A stretch of 20,106 bases of DNA from Chrysochromulina tobinii. Lineage: Eukaryota; Haptophyta; Prymnesiales; Chrysochromulinaceae. The translations under genes were made by a program, and so were the position numbers. The DNA lies in NCBI GenBank assembly GCA_001275005.1, contig JWZX01001566.1, forward strand, positions 1 through 20,106, in the 5' to 3' direction. The notes under the pieces are model-generated. The model made no database searches. It was not told where the DNA came from and saw nothing but the letters and a program-made list of their open reading frames with translations. This document shows, in pieces, positions 7,901-15,038 of the stretch. The stretch's first letter is position 1. Each line of letters opens with the position of its first letter.

Positions 7901-10900
7901 CAGCAGGTGGCCGACGAGGAGGCGGCGGCGGCCATGGCGGCAGCGCAGGCGGCGCTCGAAGCAGCCGAGACGGCGCGAAAGGTGGTGCTGCAGTCCAAGC
8001 TCCACTTCTCGCGCGCCAAGGCTGAGACTGCTCAAGCCATCCGAGCCGACGCGGACATCGCCACAGAGGAGGCGCGCATTGCCGCCATTGAGTACAAGTA
8101 CTGGTCCGAGGGCGTGGCGGCCGCACGCACGCGCGCCGCGGCCGAGGTGCTCCAAGCAAGCATGCGGGCGCGCCGGGCGCGCCTCGCCGGCGAGATCGCG
8201 CCCACCGTGGGTGCGGCAGTATTGACCGCCTCTGCACGCGAGCACGCAACGACCAGTGGCGACGAGCGCTCGCAGCATGAGAGATTCGGCTTGTGGACGC
8301 GCAAGCGCTCGTGGGCGGCGACGGTGCTCCAGACCTTTGTACGCAGCCGAATGCTCGACAAGGGCGTGGGATGCGAGCCGTGCGATGACGACGACGAGTT
8401 CGCCGACGAGGGCGGCGAAGGCGAGGGCGCCGACGGTGCTTGCTTCCGGTGCGGCCAACTCGGCCACAGGGCAAAGCGCTGCCGGATGCGCATGCCCATC
8501 GACCCGAGCGTGCCTTGTAAGGCGAAGCTGCGCCTGCGCCCGTATTATGATCAGCGGGTGGACGAGGAGACGGGGGAGCTCGTCACGCGCATCCGCGTGG
8601 GCTGTCGCCTGTATGTCGGCCCCATTAGCCAAAAGGGGCCGACGAAACTTCGATTGCGTGTGGAGCCTGAGACGGGACACGTGATAGCCGAGATCCAGCT
8701 GTGGTATCGGGAGCGCAATGAGGAGGAGCTCGACCGTAGCGGTACGAAGCGGGCGCTCTGCCGCTTCTTCGAGCGCTTCGGCAACTGCTCACGCGGCGGC
8801 TCGTGTCCGTATGCGCACGGCTGGGTGGAGCTGACCGACGAGGCGAAGCTCGAGCTCGCTGCGGAGAGGGAGAAGCAGTCGGTGATCCCCGTCGGGCGCA
8901 TGCCGATGCGACGCGATGACTTGTACGGGCACTACAAGACGCGCCTGTGCGAGACTTGGACGGCAACTGGCCAATGCGCGCTCGGGAGCACGTGCAGCTT
9001 CGCCCATGGCGATGAGGAGCTGCAGAGACAGAAGCGGGGGCTGAGTGAGCGCGAGATTTTCAAAATCGAGCAGGCGAACCGCTCTAAGGTCTGCCGGTCG
9101 TGGCAGATGACGGGCGAGTGTCCCAACGGCACCGCATGCCTCTTCCGACATACAGGTGATTGCCTCTGATTGCCTCGGTGATTGCCTCCAATTGCCTCGG
9201 AAAGTCTCTTGTTGCGACTGATAGCAGCTGATAGCAGCTGATAGCAGCTGATGGCAGCTGATGGCAGCTGATGGCAGCTGATGGTCTTTTTGAGCGCCTC
9301 TGACGCTCGCTTCTGACGCTCGCGTGTCTCGTCCGATACGCAGACGATGAGGGCGGCGGGCGCGGCGGGCGCGGTGGGCGTGGCGGGCGCGGGCGCGGGC
9401 GCGGCGGCGGCGGGCGCGGGCGTGGCTTTGGTGGTGGCGAAGGCGGCGGCGACGGGGGCGTCGTTTGCTTGTGCCTCAAGCCGTTTAGCGGCTGTCGGCT
9501 GTGGCCTCTGGCGGAGCAAGGAATCGCTCGCTCTCACACGCTGCGAGCGGGCATGCCCTCCGGCCTCAACAACTGTACCACCACGATGCTCGGCAACGAA
9601 TCGCAGCTGTGCGCCACCTTTTTCCATGCGAATTCGTGGGAGGCAAACGTGAAGCTGTGCCTGCACTGGCCGGCCGATGAGAGTGGCTTGGCGAAGGCAT
9701 CGTACAATAGCCTGACGCCCGAGCAGCGTGATCGCATCCGAAAGTGCTCCAAGTCGCAGGTGGCGGTGATCGCACGGCTCACGTGCACGCCCGAGGCGCA
9801 AGAGGCCTGGTTGGAGGAGGCCGCCGAGCTGGCCGAGGTGGCGGCCCTGCGGCGCAAGGCTGCCATCGCCGCGGCGCAGGCCAAGGTCAGAATGGATCAG
9901 AAGGCCGACAAAGAGCGCCGCGCCGCCGAGGCCGCGAGGGCCGTCGCTAAGGCGCGTGCGGATGATGCGGCGGCGGCGGCGGCTCGCGAGGCGGCAAGGG
10001 CAAGGATCCTTGCAAGATGGCAACGCTCGCCACCGGTCGCGCTGGAGCTCTTCACTGCCGGCACCCCCGGACGCCTTGCGCTCCGGCTGAGTATTGGGGC
10101 TGCCACCGCCGCAGTCCGGGCAGCGCGTGCGCCGCTCGTGCGCGTGATAGCAGCTTCGGCTGATTCCGTTGAGGTACGCGTCACCTTTACTCTGCCGCCG
10201 CCACTCTCGCCGCCGGCGCTGTCGCCGCCCGCACCCCGGGCGCAGGCAGAGTCCATGGAGGCGCCGAAGAAGGACGCAACCGCGGTTGACGATGCCTCCT
10301 CGGCAGCTGAGGCGGCCGCGCCCGAGGCGGCGGCGTCAAAAGCGGCGGCGCTCGAGGTGTCCTCTGGGCCAGAGGCGGCGGCGCCGAACACAGCGCCGGC
10401 AGGTGAGGCAGTGGAGGCGGCGGCAACAGATGAGGCGGCGGCGACAGAGGAGGCGGCGGCAACAGAGGAGGCGGCGGCAACAGAGGAGGCGGCGACAACA
10501 GAGGAGCCGGCGGAGGAGACGGAATTGGAGCGCGAGGTGCGAGAGCGCGCAGAGGCACGCGCGCGCCAGCGGGCGGCGGAAGAGGCCGAGAGAGATGTCG
10601 ACTTATACGTGGCGCGGTACGCCAACTGCTACCGCGGCAACACGGACGTCAACATCCATGCGGAGGAGTTCCTGCTGGAAGACCTGCAGCTACTCGAGAC
10701 GCTCCACGGGCGCGTCTCTCACGCAGACCGACTACTCGCGGATGCGGTCAAGTCCCTCGGCGGTGGCGGCGGAGGCGGCAGCGGCCCCAAGAACAACACC
10801 TTCACGCCTGGGCTGGTCGAGGTAGTGAACACGAGCTCAGACGATCCATTCGGACGCTTCGGAGGCCCCAAGCCCGGTGCCCCTCCGCCTAACATTGGGG

Positions 10901-11457
10901 ACTTCCTTGCTCAGACTCGAGAGCGGGAGGCGGAGACAGGGCTGCGGCTGCTTCTGTACATGACGTACCAACCGTGTCACCACTCCGGCGGGAGGGTGCC
11001 TAAGGAGGCGCTCGGTCGCCTCTCGTACGCCTCTTCGGCCCCCGTGCACCCGGCTACCTGCTCCGAGAGTCTGCGCGACTTTTACATCAAGGAGCTGCGC
11101 CCGTACGGCGTGGCGCTCGAGCTCGTGCTCGCGGACGTGTACAAGGCCACGTGGGATGAGGAGTTACATCCCTCCGAGGTGGAGCGGCAGGTGTACTCGA
11201 ACAAGTCCGAGTCGGCGCGCGAGGGTATGCGGATGCTCCTCGCGGAGGGCATCACCATGCGCGCAATGCAACCCGCCGATTGGGACTTCATCGTCAGCCT
11301 CTGCGACCCGGAGGTGCAGCAAGCGTGGGCCAAGCGCGGCACGCCCGAGGCCGGTCCCTTCTCGAAGCTGCACGTGGCAATGCGCAATGCGATGGACCAG
11401 TACCTCGCCGGCTACATCGCTGCCGATTGGCGCGGCGACACGTACGCCGTGCTGTGA
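4907..11457 (+). CDS. CCCH zinc-finger / RGG / AID-APOBEC-like deaminase fusion
   Basis: I read one gene of two exons, 4907-9155 and 9344-11457, giving about 2120 aa. Domains in order: 48-aa shared domain (residues 5-52); [15 protein letters not shown] repeats (120-219); Ala-rich coil (380-450); PTPVPTPAP repeats (495-545); PAF-acetylhydrolase-like SGNH fold (about 695-985) with GDG instead of GDS; Ala/Glu coil with IQ-like motifs (988-1150); CCHC knuckle (1179-1192); three C-X8-C-X5-C-X3-H fingers (1285, 1348, 1396), the second TTP-like with YKTRLC; RGG box (1417-1454); Ala/Glu-rich region; and a deaminase domain (about 1845-2090) with HAE at 1855-1857, PC at 1960-1961 and a later Cys 1989. 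The likely role is binding RNA and deaminating cytidine in RNA or ssDNA. The start is ATG 4907, the first ATG in frame, just before the shared domain; a GTG at 4823 is less likely. If splicing is wrong, the two ORFs (4907-9169 and ATG 9553-11457) would be adjacent genes. Confidence 0.72.
4919..5062 (+). other. 48-aa shared domain (N-terminal copy)
   Basis: Residues about 5-52 of the deaminase-fusion protein, from [14 protein letters not shown] to RLLVVMGI, align without gaps to the C-terminus of the upstream gene. The match begins almost at the chosen ATG, which supports that start. Confidence 0.7.
5264..5561 (+). repeat. 45-bp tandem repeat, six copies plus a partial
   Basis: Units of 45 bp begin at 5264, 5309, 5354, 5399, 5444, 5489 and 5534 (partial) and encode [15 protein letters not shown] with very few substitutions. 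The near-identity points to recent expansion, so copy number is likely variable between strains. The Pro/Gln/Met-rich unit suggests an extended, phase-separating or SH3/WW-binding segment; this is inference. Confidence 0.9.
6388..6540 (+). repeat. PTPVPTPAP coding repeat
   Basis: A run of 12-bp cccacgcccgtg / cccacgcccgcg units encodes Pro-Thr-Pro-Val/Ala repeats in the deaminase-fusion protein, forming a stiff linker before the SGNH-like domain. Confidence 0.8.
6998..7860 (+). other. SGNH/PAF-AH-like domain lacking catalytic Ser
   Basis: Within the deaminase-fusion protein, residues about 697-985 carry the SGNH hydrolase blocks in order. Block I is [10 protein letters not shown] (GDG at 703-705, where GDS is expected), block [19 protein letters not shown], block III IGANNLL (769-772), and block [14 protein letters not shown] (His 967). 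The block II pattern GDxxxHxLxR resembles PAF acetylhydrolase Ib catalytic subunits. The nucleophile Ser is Gly705, and the Asp expected three residues before His967 is Ser964 (the nearest Asp is 962). A Gly/Asp/His-rich insertion of about 75 residues lies between blocks III and V. It is probably an inactive binding fold. Confidence 0.65.
8441..9151 (+). other. CCHC knuckle and three CCCH zinc fingers
   Basis: The cluster starts with [14 protein letters not shown] (C-X2-C-X4-H-X4-C) at 8441. After a basic, beta-rich stretch with two KLRLR-containing half-repeats come three C-X8-C-X5-C-X3-H fingers starting at 8759, 8948 and 9092. The second, preceded by YKTRLC and followed by GDEEL, is close to the tristetraprolin type. 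Such fingers typically bind single-stranded RNA. The final His codon is at 9149-9151, four bases before the proposed splice donor. Confidence 0.92.
9156..9343 (+). other. Predicted 188-nt intron with tandem repeats
   Basis: The junction tacag|gtgatt at 9155/9156 and atacgcag|acgatg at 9343/9344 has GT-AG ends. Removal (phase 1 intron) joins ...FRHT to [12 protein letters not shown] in frame, linking the zinc-finger ORF to the deaminase ORF. Unspliced, the first ORF ends five codons into the intron. The intron contains attgcctc repeats and six 10-bp units. Confidence 0.68.
9221..9280. repeat. 10-bp tandem repeat inside the intron
   Basis: Three copies of atagcagctg are followed by three of atggcagctg, preceded at 9159-9199 by four degenerate copies of attgcctc. 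Both arrays lie entirely inside the predicted intron, which agrees with relaxed constraint there. Confidence 0.85.
9344..9459 (+). other. RGG box
   Basis: In the frame of the deaminase ORF, this segment encodes DDEGGG, then repeated RGG/RG units ending in [13 protein letters not shown]. Arg-Gly-Gly boxes bind RNA, often G-rich, and are methylation targets. It lies upstream of any ATG in its own ORF, so it is translated only if the intron joins it to the zinc-finger exon or an upstream start is used. Confidence 0.7.
10425..10515 (+). repeat. Ala/Glu-rich coding repeat
   Basis: An 18-bp-type unit (gcggcggcaacagaggag) repeats about four times and encodes AAATEE blocks in the linker just before the deaminase domain. 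Confidence 0.7.
10618..11385 (+). other. AID/APOBEC-like deaminase domain
   Basis: The domain opens with [15 protein letters not shown], the HAE zinc/proton-shuttle motif (CAT GCG GAG at 10657-10665). It continues with a strand and [14 protein letters not shown] (PC codons 10972-10977), then [11 protein letters not shown] (Cys codon 11059-11061). After that come the strand [13 protein letters not shown], helix [13 protein letters not shown], strand ITMRAM and PADWDFI. The order and the EGxxxLxxxGI.....DWxxF ending follow the AID/APOBEC branch of the deaminase fold rather than tRNA- or nucleotide-type deaminases. The second Cys lies 28 residues after the first instead of the usual three. Activity is inferred, not shown. 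Confidence 0.7.
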
Positions 11458-12340
11458 GATGAGGCCCTGCGCGCGGTGGAGCCGAGCAAGAGAAAGAGGG
11501 TGAGACGGGAGGCTCGTTGATACGCGCTTTACGGATGTAGTGACGTGAGACGACATCGGCAAAAGACGAGATAATCGGTGTATGTGTAAATGAAGCCTTG
11601 TGGGACGCAAGATCTGACACGCGCGCAGGTCATGGTGGGAGACCTATATTTTCGGAGACCTAACGCGGGACATGCCGATATTAGCCGCAACGCGCAAGCC
11701 GTCGCGTTGGAGTTCCCTAAGAGTTGCGAGATTGCGAAACAGCTGATTGCGAAATACTCAAGTCTTTTAGGCACGTGATGGCACGGCGGACCCACCGCCA
11801 CTGACCCAAACTGCACACGCGACGCGGAACTCCGCCGGTACGGCGCTTTTTGCCCGACGGAGCGTCTGCGCGCGTTGTGTTGAACAGCATCAGCACGGAG
11901 CGTGTTCGCGCGTTGTGTTGAACAGCAGCAGCTAGAGGCCCTCGTGCTTGGGGGTCCGGAGCTTGGCGCGTTGTGTTGAGCAGCAGCAGCCGCACGAAGG
12001 TTTCGTCGCTAGCGGGGGTCAACTCCCACGCCGATTGGTGGCGGACTGTGCGCTGCGACCGGCCCTGACCACCTGCGTCCCTCCTCGCCCACTGGCGCTG
12101 GCGCCCTGCCAGCTTGCCGCGTTGAAAACGCCTTGCCGGGATTGCGCTGAAAATGGCCAACCCCGCCAAATGTCAACGCAACATTGCTTTCCGCATTTGA
12201 GTCTGCCGCAGCGCCGCTCCGCCATCGCGGCGGCAGAATTGATGTCGGTGACACGTCTCACAATTCCGGTGCGCAGGTTGTTAAGAATCATCTGCGCCAT
12301 TACCAGCAGGAAAACCTGACACGTCCCATAGCAGGAAATA
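11458..12340. other. Intergenic region with dispersed repeats
   Basis: About 880 bp lie between the deaminase-fusion gene and the K+ channel gene. It holds three copies of gcgcgttgtgttgaacagca-type sequence and the left arm and loop of a 25-bp inverted repeat. Short ORFs on both strands show no family resemblance. It presumably includes the 3' UTR of one gene and the promoter of the next, but no core promoter or polyadenylation signal is clear. Confidence 0.5.
11868..11990 (+). repeat. Three-copy repeat, plus-orientation dispersed element
   Basis: Copies of gcgcgttgtgttgaacagca or close variants begin near 11868, at 11908 and at 11966. The 11908-11932 copy and the following block 11943-11961 are both exact reverse complements of 1779-1803 and 1809-1827. 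The shared two-block structure indicates a dispersed genomic element; no transposase or terminal repeats are seen. Confidence 0.75.
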
Positions 12341-12363
12341 ATGGCGCAGATGATTCTTAACAA
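12278..12363. repeat. 25-bp perfect inverted repeat spanning the channel's first ATG
   Basis: Arms 12278-12302 and 12339-12363 pair perfectly over 25 bp with a 36-nt loop (12303-12338), which itself can form a small cagg/cctg hairpin. The ATG at 12341 lies in the right arm. It could act as mRNA structure, a transcription terminator-like foldback or a foldback element remnant; the sequence does not decide. Confidence 0.85.
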
Positions 12364-14638
12364 GTGGAACCGCTCTCACTCCAGCCAAGGCCCTCGTGGT
12401 TCTGGTTCATTTCTGTTAGCCAGGCAGAGTAATCATGCTCGCATGAACTACTCGCCGCGAACCGAGCAGCTGCTGGCAATGCGCACACAAGAGCTGCAAG
12501 CAAAGGTGGACACGCTCGAGCGCCGCGTGCGCCAGCAGTCCATCGAGCTCAGCCAGAAGAGCCGCCTCGCCTTCACGGGCGGCACATTTGGCGACCACTG
12601 GGCGCAATGCGTTGGCCACTTTGGCCAGGCGTGTGCCTCCCTTTGCCGCTCCGGCACGCGCTCCGGCACGATCGAGCCGATTGACCACGAAGGCAGCAGC
12701 AACGCCTCCATCCCAAGGCCTCGATCGCCCGCGCGCGTCTCGTTGGTCCAAGACCGGCGCGACGGGAAATCATCAACAAGCACGATCCCGGACTGGTCGT
12801 GCGGTGTCGAGAGGCGCTTCAAAGCAGTCGAGCTGTTGCCGCAGTTGAACGAGGTAAAACAGGACTCAAAAGAGGGGCCGCTCGAGGACCACGAGTACCT
12901 GCTCGACGACGAGTGGAGAATCCTGCCCTCCAACTGTATCATCTACCCGAAGTCGAAATGGAAGGAGACGTGGGACTTGACTGTGCTCTTCATGATCCTC
13001 TACTCGGCTGTGACCGTGCCCTTCCGCATCTGCTTCTCCGCGGAGGCGGAGGGGTGGCTGCTCGTTTTCGAGATCTTCGTGTCGCTCATCTTCTGCGTCG
13101 ACGTCATCTTCAACTTCAACCAGGCCTACCTGATCGACGACAAGTGGATCATCTCGCGCTCGCGCATCGCCTCGCGCTACCTGCGCTCGTGGTTCTGGAT
13201 CGACGCGCCGTCTTCGGTGCCTATCGAGCTGATCACGCTCTTGGCCGCGACCGAAACCAACAGCCAACTGACCCTGCTGCGATTCCTGCGTATGTTCCGG
13301 CTGCTGCGGCTGCTGCGGCTGCTCAAGATTGACGTGTACATCGCGCGCATCGAGGACACCTTCGAGATCAACCTGGTCTCGCTGCGCATCCTGGGCATGG
13401 TCACTCGTCTGCTCTTCATAGTGCACTTCCTCGGCTGCTTCTGGTGGTACGTGGCCATCTGCTCGCTCGAGGCGGGGTACGAGACCTCGTGGACCCTCGC
13501 GTACAACGGCGGCGCCGCGATGGAGGCACCCGTGAACCTACAGTACCGGTACTCCGTGTATTGGGCGCTCACCACGCTCACGACCGTCGGCTATGGCGAC
13601 CTCACGCCCCAAAACGACTGGGAGCGCGACTACTGCATGTTGGCGATGCTCATCGGCGCCATGATGTTCGGCTACATGGTGTCGACGATCGGCTCTATGG
13701 TTGCCACGCTCGACAAGGAGGCAGCCATCAAGGAGGACAGGATGGACGCGGTCAAGGAGTGGATGGCCTCCCGCAACATCCAGCAGAAGCTCTTCGTGCG
13801 CGTGCGCAATTACTACCAGCACTACTACACCAAGAAGAGCGCTTTCAATGAAGACGAGATTCTCGCGTCGCTCACGCCTAGCCTGCGCAACGAGTGTACC
13901 GCCGTGCTCCTGCGCGAAACCCTGGGCATCTTCCCGCTCTTGGCAGTTCTGGGCGTCGATTTCCAGCGTGCCGTGTACCCCCATCTCAAGCCGGTAATGC
14001 ACGCGCACCAGGACGTCATCTACGCGCGCGGCGAGAAGGCGGAGGACATTTACTTTCTGCGCAACGGCACCGTCGACGTGCTCGCGGGCGGCTTTGGCAC
14101 CGAGGTGCTCTACCGCATCAACCATGGCCAGCACTTTGGCGAGGAGGTGCTCACCAACCAGAAGCGCGCCTCGCACGTCACCTCAAATGGCATGAGTGAG
14201 ATGTGGACCCTCACAAAGGACGCCCTCGAGGGGGCGGTGCGCTTGCTCCCCGGGGCGCGCACCAAGCTTGAGGAATTCTGTGCGCTCGAGCTCGAGCGCA
14301 AGCAGCGGCTCAACTCGCTCTCGTACCGTGCCCTCATCGCCTCGGCTGGGTCGGCCGATCGCCGCGCCGCGCTCATCATGCAGAAGGCGTGGGTCTCGTA
14401 TGCGAACAAGAAGGCGCGCGAGGCGTCCATCCTCGCCCCCGCCCCCGCCCATCCAGAGGGCGCCGGCGCCGGCAAACCGACCACCACCCAGTCCGGCGCG
14501 CTCCAAGCGGCGCTCGCAGACATCAAGCAGGAGCTCAAGACGATGAAGGCGACGATTGCATCACAAGGCGGCATGCTCGAGCACGTTGCACGATTCACGC
14601 GAGAGCAAGAAAAGGAGAGGAAAAAGTACGGGGCGTGA
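12341..14638 (+). CDS. Voltage-gated K+ channel with cyclic-nucleotide-binding domain
   Basis: A 765-aa six-TM channel of the EAG/CNG/plant-Shaker superfamily in a surface or organelle membrane. S1 starts near residue 211. S4 (about 310-330) has a basic residue at every third position (LRFLRMFRLLRLLRLLK), a good voltage sensor. The filter is TVGYGD (415-420), indicating K+ selectivity. After S6 comes a C-linker (KEWMASRNIQQKLFVRVRNYY) and a cyclic-nucleotide-binding fold with HFGEEVL (about 598-603) and KRAS, keeping the Glu and Arg that usually contact the nucleotide. An IQ-like helix (ALIMQKAWVSYANKK) and a C-terminal coiled coil (about 720-765) follow. No PAS or ankyrin domain is seen. The first ATG lies in an inverted repeat; an alternative start, M35 at 12443, would begin just before a coiled coil (TEQLLAMRTQELQAKVDTLE) and give 731 aa. 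Single exon. Confidence 0.92.
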   Translation: MAQMILNKWNRSHSSQGPRGSGSFLLARQSNHARMNYSPRTEQLLAMRTQELQAKVDTLERRVRQQSIELSQKSRLAFTGGTFGDHWAQCVGHFGQACASLCRSGTRSGTIEPIDHEGSSNASIPRPRSPARVSLVQDRRDGKSSTSTIPDWSCGVERRFKAVELLPQLNEVKQDSKEGPLEDHEYLLDDEWRILPSNCIIYPKSKWKETWDLTVLFMILYSAVTVPFRICFSAEAEGWLLVFEIFVSLIFCVDVIFNFNQAYLIDDKWIISRSRIASRYLRSWFWIDAPSSVPIELITLLAATETNSQLTLLRFLRMFRLLRLLRLLKIDVYIARIEDTFEINLVSLRILGMVTRLLFIVHFLGCFWWYVAICSLEAGYETSWTLAYNGGAAMEAPVNLQYRYSVYWALTTLTTVGYGDLTPQNDWERDYCMLAMLIGAMMFGYMVSTIGSMVATLDKEAAIKEDRMDAVKEWMASRNIQQKLFVRVRNYYQHYYTKKSAFNEDEILASLTPSLRNECTAVLLRETLGIFPLLAVLGVDFQRAVYPHLKPVMHAHQDVIYARGEKAEDIYFLRNGTVDVLAGGFGTEVLYRINHGQHFGEEVLTNQKRASHVTSNGMSEMWTLTKDALEGAVRLLPGARTKLEEFCALELERKQRLNSLSYRALIASAGSADRRAALIMQKAWVSYANKKAREASILAPAPAHPEGAGAGKPTTTQSGALQAALADIKQELKTMKATIASQGGMLEHVARFTREQEKERKKYGA

Positions 14639-15038
14639 TGGGCCGAGAAGTTGTATGCGCGTGAGGCGAATCGGCATGGAGCCTTTTTGCGGAGATCCAG
14701 GCGCATTAAAAGGCCAGAGTCAGCGGCTGTGCCTGTTGAGACGGCATCTACGGGCCGCTTATAGTCTTCGGATAACTTTAAACTTAGTATATACGTAAAC
14801 ATTAGAGGATCGAGTGTGAGTAGCGGCTAGGCGCTCCGATCGGCTGCACTGCGCGCTGTCGAGGGTCGTTGATCAATGTCGCCGTCCGAAAGGCACACGA
14901 GTTAGCTGTTACTCGACTTTCTTCTGTGTACCGCTTAATCGCCTCGCCTTGTGACCCTCTCGACCCTATCATACGCCTATGCTAGAGCCATCGGCCCCGC
15001 CAGGGCCTCATTCGTCATTGCTTATAGCGAAGCACATC
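14639..15038. other. Convergent 3' intergenic region
   Basis: This 400-bp stretch lies between the stop codons of the channel gene (+) and the GPS-domain gene (-). No coding signal is recognised. The most AT-rich part (about 14758-14810, including aactttaaacttagtatata) could host 3' end formation, but no AATAAA is present. Both transcripts must terminate here or overlap. Confidence 0.5.

Noticed and set aside
7202-8680. Long minus-strand ORF (492 codons) opposite the SGNH/zinc-finger region
   Set aside because: It is antisense to recognisable SGNH, coil and CCHC coding. High GC creates long stop-free antisense frames, and its product matches no family I know.
9159-9280. Intron repeats as a CRISPR or regulatory array
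   Set aside because: The units are 8-10 bp, contiguous and degenerate; simple slippage inside an intron is sufficient.
8932-10023. Minus-strand ORF (363 codons) across the intron and RGG region
   Set aside because: Much of its product is translation of the 10-bp intron repeat and of antisense GC-rich sequence, giving repetitive [10 protein letters not shown]-type text without domain features.
12019-12363. Minus-strand ORF beginning in the 25-bp inverted repeat
   Set aside because: Its MAQMILNN segment mirrors the channel N-terminus only because the arms are inverted copies; the rest shows no family resemblance.
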